The notes under the pieces are model-generated. The model had not been told where the DNA came from. It saw only the letters and a list, made by a program, of their open reading frames with translations, and did not search any database. Source: Campylobacter hyointestinalis subsp. lawsonii (GTDB lineage Bacteria; Campylobacterota; Campylobacteria; Campylobacterales; Campylobacteraceae). Taken from it: 64,000 bases of DNA. The stretch spans positions 1,364,001-1,428,000 of the forward strand of contig NZ_CP053828.1 in NCBI RefSeq assembly GCF_013372165.1. The letters run 5' to 3'. The first letter of the stretch is position 1. Every line of letters starts with the position of its first letter. The position numbers and the translations under genes are program-made. Shown here one piece after another: positions 17,689 to 27,679 of this stretch.

Positions 17689-17718
17689 AATCTCATTGGA
17701 ATCCTAACATATATAAAC

Positions 17719-17754
17719 AATGCGATTAAGGTAGCTTTAGCTTAATCGCATTTT
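17719..17754 (+). terminator. Strong terminator after the GmrSD-like gene
   Basis: A perfect 12-bp inverted repeat (17719-17730 and 17741-17752) with a 10-nt loop ends in TTTT. It closes the GmrSD-like transcription unit before the mod fragment. Confidence 0.75.
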
Positions 17755-17867
17755 GCAACCTATATCTAGTCTTTTTGCTTTACATTGTTTAAAATATGTA
17801 ATTTTTCCATCACATTTCAATCCATTTGTCATAACGCTGTCAAAACATTATATTATACTTATCTAAT

Positions 17868-18494
17868 ATGTATATCAAAAAAAGGTTAGGAACTTTATGG
17901 GATTTTGCTTTTGCAATGACAAATTTAACAAAAGAAGGAAGTGTGCAGTTTGGCAATGCTAAAAAGCCCGAACAATTAATTTACAGAATTGTAGATATGA
18001 CAACAAATGAAAACGACTTAGTGATGGACTTTTTTGCCGGCAGTGGGACGACCTTAGCTACCGCTCATAAAATGGGGAGAAAATGGCTAGGCGTAGAAAT
18101 GGGTGAGCATTTTGACACTGTTATCTTGCCACGTATGAAAAAGGTGCTAAGTGGCGAGCAAGGTGGAATTAGTAAAGCTGCAAATTTTAGCGGTGGTGGG
18201 TGCTTTAAATACTATGAGCTTGAAAGCTATGAGCAAATCTTGCGAAATATCAAATTTAGCCCCGTGCCAAAAGACGCAGAAAATTTGCGTGAGAGTGAGC
18301 AAGACTGCTTTTTATTTGATGAAAAACTTAGCCGCGCTTATGATGAAAATCTAGCTTTAAATTTAAAAAATCTCGGAGATGAATACGCAAATATTGATCT
18401 AAAAGAGAGCTTTTTAAATTACGGTATTAAAGAATTTGACACGCTTAATGATGAAAAAATAATGCAAATTTTGCGTAACTTTTTAGTGTGGTAG
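17868..18494 (+). pseudogene. mod: 5'-truncated type III DNA methyltransferase (Mod)
   Basis: Only the last third of a beta-class Mod subunit is left: GTLWDF, KKPEQLIYRI, the SAM-binding motif DFFAGSGTT (54-62) and the typical tail ending in LRNFLVW. Full Mod proteins have about 550-700 residues and carry the catalytic DPPY motif and the target-recognition domain upstream; both are absent here. No ribosome site precedes the ATG at 17868, and the frame stays open to just upstream of it. Res follows after 7 nt, the normal mod-res spacing. As it stands it cannot methylate DNA. Confidence 0.85.
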
Positions 18495-18501
18495 GTAAGT
18501 A

Positions 18502-21261
18502 ATGGCAAAACAAAAGAAACTAAATCTAAATAACGCTAAAATAGTGCTTGAAAGAGTAGCAAAAGATGAATTTAAAGATGTAGATCTACTAAGCCTTAGC
18601 CACGAGTTTAGCGAGTTTAGTGCGGATAAAAAACTATATGATTATCAAAGCGAGTCGCTAAAAAATGCCTTTAAAGTGCTTTTTAAATTTTATAATGATT
18701 TTAACGGCGATAAAGAAAAGCTATATGAAATTTATAAAAAATATGAAACGCCAAATTTAGACAAAAAGCTTAGCGAAAACGAGATATTAAAGCCATTTTA
18801 CGATGACGAAAGAGGCGTGATAAGCTTTGCAAATTTTATAAATAAAATGAGCTTTTATATGACTATGGGTAGCGGTAAAACTATCGTAATAATAAAGCTA
18901 ATAGAGCTACTTTCAAAGGCGATGAGTGAAAATCTAATCCCAAAGAAAAACATAATGTTTTTTACCGCAAATGAGCATTTACTGCAAAAATTTAAAGATG
19001 AAGTAGAGCTTTATAACAAGAGTGCAAAAAGGCAAATTTGTGTTGATAGCTTGAAAAATTACAGCAGTGAAAACTCACTATTTGATGAAATAAATGTATG
19101 GGCATATCGTGCGGACTTGCTAAGTGATGATGAGAAAGAAAATAAAATAGACTACGCAAACTATCTAAACAACGCCAATAACTATATAATCCTTGATGAA
19201 GCACACAAAGGCGAGAAAAAAACTAGCCAAAAAGAGAACTCAAAACGCCAAAATATCTTTAATATAATGAGCAAAAATGGCTTTTTGTTTAACTTTTCAG
19301 CGACATTTGTAAGTGATGAAAACAAAGTAACGGCGATATGCGATATAAGCTTTGCAAAGTGGCAGCAAATGGGCTATGGAAAAAGGATGCTAAATTTTAA
19401 CGACCTTAATGGCTATAAAACAAATAGCGAATTTAATGAGTTTGAACGCCAAAAAGCCCTTTTAAAGGCTATCACACTATTAGCACTAAGTAAAAAACTA
19501 AAAATAAAAGGGGCGTATCATAATCCTATGATGGTAGCCTTTGCAAACTCTGTAAATACTGATGAGAGCGATGCAAAGATACTTTTTAACACGATAAAAA
19601 GCGTGGCAAGCAAAAACCTTGATGATGTTTTTAGCGTGGCAAAAGCAGAGCTTTATGATGATCTAAAAAAGGCAAGATTTTTAATAAGCGATAATGAAAG
19701 CAGTGATGATATCTTAGGCTTTAAAGAGCTAAGCGATGAAGTTTATAACATAGCAAATAGCGAAATTTTAGAGCTTGTATTTTATGCAAAAAGCGGAAAC
19801 CTTGAAGCGATATACTTTGAAAATGTAGGCGAGATAGCATTTAAGCTTGATACTGCGGATAAACCGTTTTTGCTAGTCAAATTTGGCGATATAATGCCGT
19901 GGATAAAAGAAAAACTAAGCGATATAAAAATCACACGAAGTTTTGAAAACAAAGAGTATTTTAAAAATATCAATGAAAATAGCATAAATATCTTGCTTGG
20001 TTCGCGGACATTTTATGAGGGCTGGGATAGCACTAGACCAAATGTTATGTTGTTTTTAAACATAGGCTCAGGCGATGCACAGAAATTTTTAGTGCAAAGT
20101 CTTGGGCGTGGGCTAAGAGTGCAAAGCATTGGTGGAGCTAGAAAAAGGCTAAACTACATAGCCATAAGCGATAATGAAAAAGAAAAATATAAAAAATCAG
20201 CCTTGATGCTTGAGAGTCTTTTTATATTTTCTACTACAAAAGAGGGGGTAGAAGCGATAGTAAATGCACAAAAAGAGCTAAGCAAAAGTGTAAGCAAAAA
20301 AAGTGAAATAGCCCTAAGTAAAAACGAACGCATAACAGGCGAGAAAAGGCTATTTATCCCCGTTTATAAGCCTTTTAAAGTAGCTTTAAATGAGATAGAT
20401 AAAGATAGCACCATAAAGATGAGTAGCCAAAATAAAGACTATCTCACAAGCATCACTAAAAATATGAAAAATGCTCTAATCGCTCTAAAATACGGCATAA
20501 CTGGTAGATCAAAGATAGATGAGATAAGAGGGCTAGTGGGGCAAAACAAATTTGGCACTGATGAGAAAATGGATCATAAAAATAGCCAAAATCTAATGGA
20601 TAAAATCGCACGAAATTTGAAGATAAATAGCGAGAAATTTAGTGAATTTAAAAAGCTTGATGATGAGATAGTGCATTTTAAACATATCGGCGTAGATGAT
20701 GAGTATAAGGACGGATTAGAGGCTAAAATAAAATCAATAAGGCTAATAGATGAAAACTATAAAGGCGTAACGATAGATCCTGACTTTATCTCTCACTACT
20801 TTATGCCTGTTTTACATAGTGAAAATAAATTTGCGTGGATAAGTCACATCATAGACGATGAGAGTGAAACTAAATTTTTAAAACACATAAAAAGACTTAC
20901 GCCAGTGCTTGATAGCAAGTATGAATGGTGGTTTTTTAGCCGAAATGATGAGAGTCTTGATAATATCTATGTGCCATATATCAAGGACGCAAAAGGGCAT
21001 AAATTTCACCCTGATTTTATATTTTGGGCGCAAAAAGGCGATACGCAAAAGATAGTTTTGCTTGATCCAAAGGGACTTGTATTTAGCGAGTGGCAGCACA
21101 AGATAGATGGCTACAAAAAAATCTTTGATGAGAGCAAGACCTACTACAAAGATGGCATAAATTTGCAAATCGTATGCCGTGTGGTAAATGATACAACCGA
21201 TGTGCCTGATGAGTATAAAAAATGGCGAATCAAATTTGATGAGATAGCAAGCGTGTTTTAA
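18502..21261 (+). CDS. res: Type III restriction endonuclease subunit (Res)
   Basis: This 919-residue protein is full length for Res. It has the superfamily 2 helicase motifs MGSGKT (122-127), DEAH (232-235), FSATF, and SLGRGLR, and in the C-terminal quarter a PD-(D/E)XK nuclease site, HPDFIFW followed by LLDPKG. In type III systems Res acts only in complex with Mod, which finds the site and binds SAM. Here the adjacent mod gene is headless, so Res may be orphaned, may work with a Mod elsewhere, or may be decaying. The reading frame shows no damage. Confidence 0.92.
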   Translation: MAKQKKLNLNNAKIVLERVAKDEFKDVDLLSLSHEFSEFSADKKLYDYQSESLKNAFKVLFKFYNDFNGDKEKLYEIYKKYETPNLDKKLSENEILKPFYDDERGVISFANFINKMSFYMTMGSGKTIVIIKLIELLSKAMSENLIPKKNIMFFTANEHLLQKFKDEVELYNKSAKRQICVDSLKNYSSENSLFDEINVWAYRADLLSDDEKENKIDYANYLNNANNYIILDEAHKGEKKTSQKENSKRQNIFNIMSKNGFLFNFSATFVSDENKVTAICDISFAKWQQMGYGKRMLNFNDLNGYKTNSEFNEFERQKALLKAITLLALSKKLKIKGAYHNPMMVAFANSVNTDESDAKILFNTIKSVASKNLDDVFSVAKAELYDDLKKARFLISDNESSDDILGFKELSDEVYNIANSEILELVFYAKSGNLEAIYFENVGEIAFKLDTADKPFLLVKFGDIMPWIKEKLSDIKITRSFENKEYFKNINENSINILLGSRTFYEGWDSTRPNVMLFLNIGSGDAQKFLVQSLGRGLRVQSIGGARKRLNYIAISDNEKEKYKKSALMLESLFIFSTTKEGVEAIVNAQKELSKSVSKKSEIALSKNERITGEKRLFIPVYKPFKVALNEIDKDSTIKMSSQNKDYLTSITKNMKNALIALKYGITGRSKIDEIRGLVGQNKFGTDEKMDHKNSQNLMDKIARNLKINSEKFSEFKKLDDEIVHFKHIGVDDEYKDGLEAKIKSIRLIDENYKGVTIDPDFISHYFMPVLHSENKFAWISHIIDDESETKFLKHIKRLTPVLDSKYEWWFFSRNDESLDNIYVPYIKDAKGHKFHPDFIFWAQKGDTQKIVLLDPKGLVFSEWQHKIDGYKKIFDESKTYYKDGINLQIVCRVVNDTTDVPDEYKKWRIKFDEIASVF

Positions 21262-21285
21262 AGGGTAAAAAACGTGCGCGTTACT

Positions 21286-21317
21286 AAAAGGCATTTTAAT
21301 TTATGATAATGCCTTTT
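21286..21317 (+). terminator. Terminator after res
   Basis: AAAAGGCATT (21286-21295) and AATGCCTTTT (21308-21317) form a perfect 10-bp stem with a 12-nt loop, 25 nt after the res stop. Confidence 0.7.
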
Positions 21318-21389
21318 AAAAATAAATGTCATCTATATAAGTTGTTTCTAAAGATAAAGAAAATTTAAAGTGCTTTTCTACTTTACTTT

Positions 21390-21479
21390 TCATCTATAGG
21401 CAAAGCGAAATTTAGCTAAATCATATTGAGTCCAACCTTTTTCTAATCGATACTCTTTGGTTTTTTTAGAAAGTCTCAT
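21390..21479 (-). pseudogene. 29-codon start of an XRE-type regulator
   Basis: The minus strand encodes MRLSKKTKEYRLEKGWTQYD and LAKF, the classic opening of a Cro/C1 helix-turn-helix, then runs into a stop after 29 residues. The recognition helix and everything after it are missing. It looks like a gene start cut off by a deletion at the edge of the defence region. Confidence 0.45.
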
Positions 21480-21481
21480 AA

Positions 21482-21589
21482 ATAAGCTATAACTTCAAAA
21501 TAAACTTAGAAAAGCAAAAAGATAGCTTAGAAGAGCTTTTTGAAGATATAAATGATGAGCAGATGTATTTGTCAAAGCCAAAGTGGTAA
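21482..21589 (+). pseudogene. Orphan C-terminal fragment
   Basis: Thirty-five open codons without a start encode DSLEELFEDINDEQMYLSKP and end KW-stop. The family is unknown to me. It is divergent to the XRE start fragment and close to the likely right edge of the imported region. Confidence 0.3.
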
Positions 21590-21594
21590 TATAA

Positions 21595-21837
21595 TCACCA
21601 ATCCCTCTTCTTACTTTCTAGCTTTTCATCCATATAATTCCAGCCTTTTATGCACCATTCAAGCTGGGCTGAGTCTTTAGCATATCTATCAGTACATTCC
21701 CATTTACCTTGTCCTAACTGTCTATAGATAGAGCCTTCATTATGATATTTTCTCTCAAAAGCGTTACTAGCTTCGTTTATAGGCCACGCACCAGCACTCA
21801 TAGTAAATACTATGGCTAAAAAACATACTTTTTTCAT
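21595..21837 (-). CDS. Small secreted protein
   Basis: The 80-residue product has a signal peptide (MKKVCFLAIVFTMSAGA) and a mature part with GQGKWECTDRYAKDSAQLEW and a second Cys, which could form a disulfide in the periplasm. It lies 10 nt after the DNA ligase gene, on the same strand, with AAGGATAAAA before its ATG. I do not recognise the family. Confidence 0.65.
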   Translation of the reverse strand: MKKVCFLAIVFTMSAGAWPINEASNAFERKYHNEGSIYRQLGQGKWECTDRYAKDSAQLEWCIKGWNYMDEKLESKKRDW

Positions 21838-21847
21838 ATTTTATCCT

Positions 21848-22666
21848 TTATCTTGTTAAATTATTATCACTTCTAACACGTAAAAATACAGGAAATCTAG
21901 GCTTTTTAAATTTAGTTAAACTTTGGTATTTATATGTGATGATTGAGCCAATTTGTGGCGGGTTTGCCCTTTGCTCATCGCTAAATCCAGAGCCGATCTT
22001 AAACTCTACATTACTAAAAATATCAACACAAATAAGCGAACCCAAAAGCCCTTTAAATTTACCTTTACCGCTTTGCAGTTTGACGACTTTGCATTCACTA
22101 TCTTTAAATTTTTTGAGCTTTAAAATTTCACCACTTCTGCCTTTTTTATAAGGTGCGTTTGCGTTTCTTACGACTACGCCCTCGCCACCGCCATTTGTAA
22201 TGTCATCTAAAAACGCAAAAGCATCTTCGTTTGAGTTTAGCTTTTTTTGTTCTATTATTTTTATAAATTTATTTGGATTTTGCTTTAAAAACTCACGCAA
22301 AATATCTAGTCTCTCAAGCAAATTTCCACTAGCGTTTGGCACGTCAAATATCATAAATTTGATATTTTCCCAACCTTTATCATCAAAAGAGCTTACCACT
22401 GAGCTGATAAACTCAAACTCACCTCGCTCACTCCAAAGCTCACCATCTATAGCAAAACTCGGAAAATCTTTTAGCCACCATTTTGGAGCGTTGATGATCT
22501 TATCATTTCTGCTTTTTAAATTCTTACCATCCCAAATAGCTCTTATGCCATCATACTTCTCACTAGCATACCAACCACTTAAATTTTCATCATTATACTC
22601 TTTTAATAGCATAACTTCGGCTTTTAAACCTAAAAAAAGGGCTAATAACAGGGCTAAAAACTTCAA
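21848..22666 (-). CDS. ATP-dependent DNA ligase with signal peptide
   Basis: The catalytic lysine motif SEKYDGIRA (Lys37), [14 protein letters not shown] and LKLKKF are the nucleotidyltransferase motifs of an ATP-dependent DNA ligase; the C-terminal OB domain follows. At 272 residues it is a minimal ligase. The first 16 residues ([16 protein letters not shown]) form a signal peptide, as in LigE enzymes of Haemophilus and Neisseria, so it probably works in the periplasm, where repair of incoming DNA has been proposed. It overlaps the epimerase gene by 4 nt. Confidence 0.9.
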   Translation of the reverse strand: MKFLALLLALFLGLKAEVMLLKEYNDENLSGWYASEKYDGIRAIWDGKNLKSRNDKIINAPKWWLKDFPSFAIDGELWSERGEFEFISSVVSSFDDKGWENIKFMIFDVPNASGNLLERLDILREFLKQNPNKFIKIIEQKKLNSNEDAFAFLDDITNGGGEGVVVRNANAPYKKGRSGEILKLKKFKDSECKVVKLQSGKGKFKGLLGSLICVDIFSNVEFKIGSGFSDEQRANPPQIGSIITYKYQSLTKFKKPRFPVFLRVRSDNNLTR

Positions 22667-23721
22667 ATTTTTACTTTATAATAATCAACATACCACTTCA
22701 CAAATCTTGCAACTCCGTCATTTACGCTAGTATTTGGCTTATAGTCAAAGTCCTCTATTAGATCGCTCACATCAGCGTAAGTCGAAGGAACATCACCTGC
22801 TTGAAGCGGCATAAAATTTTTCTTGATTTCTCGTCCTAGTTCTGTCTCGATCGCCTTTATGTAGTCCATTAGAGAGGTTGGAGAGTTGTTACCGATATTA
22901 TAAATTTTATAAGGTGCGCTTGAAGTAGCTGGATCTGGATTTTTAGCATCCCAAGCTAAATTTGGCAAAGCTCTATTATCTACGCATTTTATTATACCTT
23001 TTATGATATCAGCCACGTAGGTAAAGTCTCTTTTCATCTTGCCGTAGTTATAAACATCTATAGTTTTGCCCTCTAAGGCAGCTTTGGTAAATAAAAACAG
23101 AGCCATATCAGGACGTCCCCACTCGCCATAAACGGTAAAAAATCTTAGTCCGGTCGTGCTAAATCCAAAAAGATGGCTATAAGTGTGAGCCATAAGCTCG
23201 TTTGATTTCTTGCTTGCAGCGTATAGACTGATAGGATGATTTACGCTATCGTGAGTGGAAAACGGCATTTTCTCATTTAGTCCATAAACTGAGCTTGAGC
23301 TTGCATATACTAGGTTTTTTACGCCATAATTACGGCAGCACTCAAGTATATTTGTAAAGCCTAAAATATTGCTATTTATATAAGCGTGTGGATTGATGAG
23401 TGAGTAGCGAACTCCTGCTTGTGCGGCTAAATTTACTATGCAGTCAAACGAGCTCTCTTCAAAAAGCTTTTTCATAGTTTTAAGGTCGCTTAAATCTGCT
23501 TTTATGAAGCTTAAATTTGGATAAATACTAGAACCAACGGCTATGTTTTCTTCTATATTTTCACGTTTGATACCAAGTTCGTTTAGCCTTGCGTATTTTA
23601 AATTTATATCGTAATAATCATTTATACAGTCAAATCCGACCACTTCATCGCCACGCTTAGCTAGCTCACGGCTTAGATGAAATCCTATAAATCCAGCTGT
23701 TCCAGTAACTAAAATCTTCAT
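22663..23721 (-). CDS. UDP-glucuronate 4-epimerase family protein
   Basis: This extended short-chain dehydrogenase has the NAD motif GTAGFIG (7-13), the catalytic Tyr167 and Lys171 (YAASK), and segments such as [17 protein letters not shown] and KRDFTYV that are typical of UDP-glucuronate 4-epimerases (CapI/LspL type), which make UDP-galacturonate. Closely related enzymes act on UDP-GlcNAc or its uronate, so the exact sugar is uncertain. It follows the UDP-sugar dehydrogenase gene by 9 nt, which would supply the uronic acid. Confidence 0.85.
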   Translation of the reverse strand: MKILVTGTAGFIGFHLSRELAKRGDEVVGFDCINDYYDINLKYARLNELGIKRENIEENIAVGSSIYPNLSFIKADLSDLKTMKKLFEESSFDCIVNLAAQAGVRYSLINPHAYINSNILGFTNILECCRNYGVKNLVYASSSSVYGLNEKMPFSTHDSVNHPISLYAASKKSNELMAHTYSHLFGFSTTGLRFFTVYGEWGRPDMALFLFTKAALEGKTIDVYNYGKMKRDFTYVADIIKGIIKCVDNRALPNLAWDAKNPDPATSSAPYKIYNIGNNSPTSLMDYIKAIETELGREIKKNFMPLQAGDVPSTYADVSDLIEDFDYKPNTSVNDGVARFVKWYVDYYKVKI

Positions 23722-23730
23722 AAGCAGCCC

Positions 23731-24948
23731 TTAAATTCGTTTGATTTTATAAGACAAGCATTTGCTAAAATCTACGCTTAAAAACTCTTTGTGTGCTACA
23801 GCCAAGATCACGCATTCATATCCATCTAAATTTAAATTTTCTAAAAGCTCCAAGCCGTACTCTTTTTTCACATCATTTGCATCCGCCCAAGGATCATAAA
23901 CATCTACATTACAACCAAACTCTTTAAGCTCTTTTATCACATCGATAACTCTTGAGTTGCGGATATCAGGGCAGTTTTCTTTAAAAGTGATCCCAAGCAC
24001 CAAAACTTTAGCACCATTTACTTTCAAACCATTTTTTATCATCATTTTAATAGACTGATTTGCGTGGTAAATTCCCATATTGTCATTTATCCTACGTCCT
24101 GCTAAAATGATCTCTGGATGATAGCCGATCTCCTGGGCTTTATGCGTAAGATAGTATGGATCCACGCCTATGCAATGCCCACCCACAAGTCCTGGGCGGA
24201 AATTTAAAAAGTTCCACTTAGTCGCGGCCGCATCAAGCACTTCATTCGTGTCTATCTTCATCTTATCAAATATCATAAGTAGCTCATTTACAAAGGCGAT
24301 ATTTATGTCGCGTTGCGTATTTTCTATGACTTTTGCAGCTTCAGCTACTTTTATGCTACTAGCCTTATAAACCCCTGCTTTAATGATCTTGCTATAAACA
24401 GCTTCTATGGTTTTAAGAGCTTTAGGACTACTTGCGGATATAATTTTTTTGATTTTTGTAACTGTGTGCTCTTTATCACCCGGATTTATACGCTCAGGAC
24501 TATATCCGCACTCAAAATCCACACCAAATTTAAGTCCGCTAGTCTCAAGCACAGGCACGCACTCATCTTCAGTAACTCCTGGATAAACCGTGCTTTCATA
24601 TACTACTATATCGCCTTTTTTAAGCACTTTTGCTAAACTAGCGCTTGATTTATAAAGCGGAGTAAGATCTGGGCGATTATTTTTATCTATCGGTGTTGGA
24701 ACGGTGACTATGTAAAAGTTACACTCTCTTATGTCGTCTAAATTTATACTAAATTTCATACCATTTTTTAACACTTTAGCCATCTGTTCTTCATCTAATT
24801 CAAGAGTTCTATCGATACCATTTTTTAGCTCATTTATTCGTTTTTCATTTAGGTCAAATCCTACAACACTAAAAGCATCGCTAAACGCCGCAGCTAAAGG
24901 CATTCCGACGTATCCAAGACCGATAATCCCTATTTTTATATCTTCCAT
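23731..24948 (-). CDS. UDP-sugar 6-dehydrogenase
   Basis: The 405-residue enzyme shows GLGYVG (10-15) for NAD binding, the acidic substrate region PERINPGD and the catalytic Cys259 in [13 protein letters not shown]. It oxidises the C6 hydroxyl of a UDP-hexose or UDP-HexNAc to the acid; the [13 protein letters not shown] segment resembles TviB/WbpA-type UDP-HexNAc dehydrogenases more than UDP-glucose dehydrogenase. Together with the epimerase it would feed an acidic sugar into surface glycans, perhaps those of the operon at 25.9-37.5 kb. Confidence 0.88.
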   Translation of the reverse strand: MEDIKIGIIGLGYVGMPLAAAFSDAFSVVGFDLNEKRINELKNGIDRTLELDEEQMAKVLKNGMKFSINLDDIRECNFYIVTVPTPIDKNNRPDLTPLYKSSASLAKVLKKGDIVVYESTVYPGVTEDECVPVLETSGLKFGVDFECGYSPERINPGDKEHTVTKIKKIISASSPKALKTIEAVYSKIIKAGVYKASSIKVAEAAKVIENTQRDINIAFVNELLMIFDKMKIDTNEVLDAAATKWNFLNFRPGLVGGHCIGVDPYYLTHKAQEIGYHPEIILAGRRINDNMGIYHANQSIKMMIKNGLKVNGAKVLVLGITFKENCPDIRNSRVIDVIKELKEFGCNVDVYDPWADANDVKKEYGLELLENLNLDGYECVILAVAHKEFLSVDFSKCLSYKIKRI

Positions 24949-25003
24949 TTTTTCTCCTAAAGTTTTCTCGCCTAAATTTTTTAAAATTATGCCAAAAATA
25001 ATA

Positions 25004-25813
25004 TTAACTAAGCCTTTTTAGCTCATCTTCTACATATCTGCAAAATACGTCAGTATAGCTCATACCTTGCTTTTGATCATTTAAAAATTCACTCATCACA
25101 CTTATATAATTAGCGTAATCATCTTTTGTCAAATTTCCTCTTAAAAGCTCGTATTTTAAAAATAACCAGTAAGTATTTAAAGTATCGCTTTCGCAGTATT
25201 CATTTATCTTATCAAGCTCTGAATTGTAAAACATATCAAGAACTTGATCGCCATGCACGTCGTACTTTCCGGGTAAATTTAAGCTACTACAAAGATGATC
25301 TAGCTTTAGTCCGCTTACTGATCTAAACTCGCTGATATGATCAAGCAAATCTAGATGGAAAATGCCATCATATCTACTTCTGTAATTTGTCCATTTATCT
25401 TTGCCGTTTTCTTTATCATTGATATCAAAATACGATGGAGAGGATATATTGTATCGCATCGCCCTAATCATAAGCATAGGGATATCAAATCCACGACCAT
25501 TAAAGCTAACTAAACGCGGATTAAATTTATTAATAAACTGGATAAATTTAGTTATTCTTTCCTCTTCGTCTTGCCCTTGCATCGTTGAAACTCGCAAAAA
25601 TCTGCCAAATTTATCAGCCATAACAGCCGATATAGCAACTACTTTATGAAAACAAACTGGTAAAAACTCGCTACCGGTGTTCTCTTTTTGCTCACTCATA
25701 GCGCGTTTAGCAACTTCCTTATCGTCTCCTTCATAGCCAAAAACTTTTCTTAAAGTATCACTATCTGGCACAGTTTCACAATCAAATACACAAATATGCT
25801 CACTCTTTGTCAT
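25004..25813 (-). CDS. PolB-like 3'-5' exonuclease
   Basis: DnaQ/RNase H-like exonuclease motifs are visible: Exo I FDCETVPD (Asp11, Glu13), Exo [14 protein letters not shown] and Exo [16 protein letters not shown]. The layout matches the stand-alone family related to the proofreading domain of family B polymerases. The 269-residue length is normal. It acts on DNA or RNA ends; its physiological role is not known to me. It is divergent from the surface-glycan operon. Confidence 0.85.
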   Translation of the reverse strand: MTKSEHICVFDCETVPDSDTLRKVFGYEGDDKEVAKRAMSEQKENTGSEFLPVCFHKVVAISAVMADKFGRFLRVSTMQGQDEEERITKFIQFINKFNPRLVSFNGRGFDIPMLMIRAMRYNISSPSYFDINDKENGKDKWTNYRSRYDGIFHLDLLDHISEFRSVSGLKLDHLCSSLNLPGKYDVHGDQVLDMFYNSELDKINEYCESDTLNTYWLFLKYELLRGNLTKDDYANYISVMSEFLNDQKQGMSYTDVFCRYVEDELKRLS

Positions 25814-25908
25814 TTTACCTACTTTTTTTAAGATTTTTGTTATTTTACTATAAAAAGTTAGTTTTTATAATAGTATAGATATAATATAAATTTTAAAAAA
25901 GGTGAAAA

Positions 25909-26790
25909 ATGAGAGAAAAACTTGAATACTTTTTTGTAGTTTTCATAATCAAAACAAGCAAAATCTTACCGATCAAATTTACATATAAAATGTTTGAGTT
26001 TATAGGAATACTGCTATTTTATATACTAAAATCAAGAAGAAATTTAGCCATATCAAATTTAAAAAAAGCTCTAAATTTAAATGAAAAAGAAGCATACGAA
26101 ACTACCAAAAAAACATTCCAAAGTATAGCAAAAACAGCTTGTGAAAGTATTTTGATATACAATGATAAATTTGATTTTGAAAAAAACATAAACGAAAAAG
26201 AATTTATAAAAAAATCCTTTAAAGAGATATCTAAGCTTAGCAAAGGCGCCCTACTCATAACAGCTCATTTTGGCAACTGGGAAGCGCTTTCACACTATGT
26301 CGCAAAGATAGGATATCCGCAGTTAGTCATAGCTAGAGAAGGCAATAATGAACTCATAGAAACTAAAATCACAAAGCCATCTAGACAAAAATTTGGAAAT
26401 ATTTTAGCCTATAAGCACGAGGCAATGAGTAAAATGGTAAAGCAGCTAAAAAATGGCGGACTTGTGGGTCTCTTGCCTGATCTAAACTCAGGCAAAGGAG
26501 CAAATGGTATAAAAAGTAATTTTTTTGGAATGCCTTGCTATACGATAAAATCAGTTGCCGCGATTGTTTTAAAGTATCAAGTGCCAGTCATCGCGATATT
26601 TTTAAGAAGAAAAAACGACGGAAGCTATGAACCTATTATAAAAAAACTTGAATTTACACTTAGCAAAGACAACGAAATAGACACAAAAAATATAGTTCAA
26701 ACTTGCAATGACACCATAGAAAGCGTCATAAGATCAGCACCTGAGCAATGGTTTTGGGTACATAACAGATGGAAAAACTACGATGAATAA
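25909..26790 (+). CDS. waaM: Lipid A biosynthesis acyltransferase
   Basis: This LpxL/HtrB-type enzyme adds a secondary acyl chain to lipid A at the inner membrane. The catalytic H-X4-E motif is HFGNWE (His120, Glu125), and an N-terminal hydrophobic stretch anchors it. The length of 293 residues is normal. It is the first gene of a twelve-gene operon with mostly 4-8-nt overlaps, and TATAAT-like sequences lie in the 95-nt divergent gap upstream. Confidence 0.93.
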   Translation: MREKLEYFFVVFIIKTSKILPIKFTYKMFEFIGILLFYILKSRRNLAISNLKKALNLNEKEAYETTKKTFQSIAKTACESILIYNDKFDFEKNINEKEFIKKSFKEISKLSKGALLITAHFGNWEALSHYVAKIGYPQLVIAREGNNELIETKITKPSRQKFGNILAYKHEAMSKMVKQLKNGGLVGLLPDLNSGKGANGIKSNFFGMPCYTIKSVAAIVLKYQVPVIAIFLRRKNDGSYEPIIKKLEFTLSKDNEIDTKNIVQTCNDTIESVIRSAPEQWFWVHNRWKNYDE

Positions 26791-27679
26791 AGCCCTAATC
26801 TTAAGCGACGATAGAGTAGGACACGAAAATCAGTCGATCGCATTTTGCAAATATCTAAATTTAGACTATGAGATCATAAAGGTTTCTTTTAAAAACAGAT
26901 GGCTAAAGGCGATCTCTTATATTTTTGATCTTTTAGGGCTGAAATTTAAAATATTTACATCACAAACTCCTACTAAAAATAGCTACGACGTAGTTGTTTC
27001 AGCAGGCTCAAATACGTATTATGCACTAAAATATTATGCAAAAAAACTAAACGCAAAAAGCGTCGCTATGATGAGCGTAAAAGGATATAAAAATGATTTT
27101 GATCTTATGTTTGTTATGAGCCACGACTACAAAAAAAATTTAAAAAACGCACTTCTTGTGCCAGTAAATTTAAACTATCTATCAAAAAATAGTTTCTATA
27201 CACCAACAAAAAAGGCGATAGCTTTTATAATCGGCGGCAAAAATAGAAATTTTGACTTTGATGAGAATTTAGTTTTTGATGAGATCAAAGCTATTTGCGA
27301 TAAATTTCCAAATTACGAAAAGCTCATTACCACATCTCCTCGCACACCAAAAAAGTTAGAAGATAAATTAATGGGTTTAAATTTCGACTTTAGTGTATTT
27401 TATTCGCAAAATAAAATTAATCCTATAGCTGATTTTTTAGAGTTTTGCGACTATGTATTTATAACATCAGACTCAACTTCAATGATAAGCCAAGCAGTCT
27501 GCAATGGTAAAGCAAACATAGAAATCATCAACTACTCACCTAGCAAAAAAGAAAATAAATATCATAAATTTATAAAAAATCTAGAAACTAGCGGATTTTT
27601 GCACGTCTATAACGGCAATATTTCTAATAACTCTTTGAAATTTGATATAAGCAAAGCATTAAAAGAGGTGAAATTATGA
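26783..27679 (+). CDS. ELM1-family protein (glycosyltransferase-like)
   Basis: The product (298 aa) starts NKALILSDDRVGHENQSIAF and has VSAGSNTYYA, and the C-terminal FITSDSTSMISQAVCNGK, which is the pattern of the family named after the plant mitochondrial fission protein ELM1. In bacteria these occur in LPS/LOS clusters and look like GT-B glycosyltransferases. A role in core-sugar addition is likely but unproven. It overlaps waaM by 8 nt. Confidence 0.8.
   Translation: MNKALILSDDRVGHENQSIAFCKYLNLDYEIIKVSFKNRWLKAISYIFDLLGLKFKIFTSQTPTKNSYDVVVSAGSNTYYALKYYAKKLNAKSVAMMSVKGYKNDFDLMFVMSHDYKKNLKNALLVPVNLNYLSKNSFYTPTKKAIAFIIGGKNRNFDFDENLVFDEIKAICDKFPNYEKLITTSPRTPKKLEDKLMGLNFDFSVFYSQNKINPIADFLEFCDYVFITSDSTSMISQAVCNGKANIEIINYSPSKKENKYHKFIKNLETSGFLHVYNGNISNNSLKFDISKALKEVKL

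Larger units (their letters stand above)
15546..21590 (+). mobile_element. Degraded defence region, possible second tandem element
   Basis: Between the right attachment core and the leftward housekeeping genes lie only restriction-type genes and fragments: a mod/res scar, an orphan tail, a GmrSD-like gene, a truncated mod, res, a short XRE start and another orphan tail. The left edge resembles the arm next to the tRNA, as expected if an older related element sat here in tandem. No integrase and no third copy of the attachment core were found, so the right boundary is a guess. Confidence 0.4.

Noticed and set aside
18502-21261. Large helicase as a type I HsdR or a new helicase-nuclease defence gene
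   Set aside because: Domain order and the mod-type gene directly upstream fit type III Res; no HsdS or HsdM is present.
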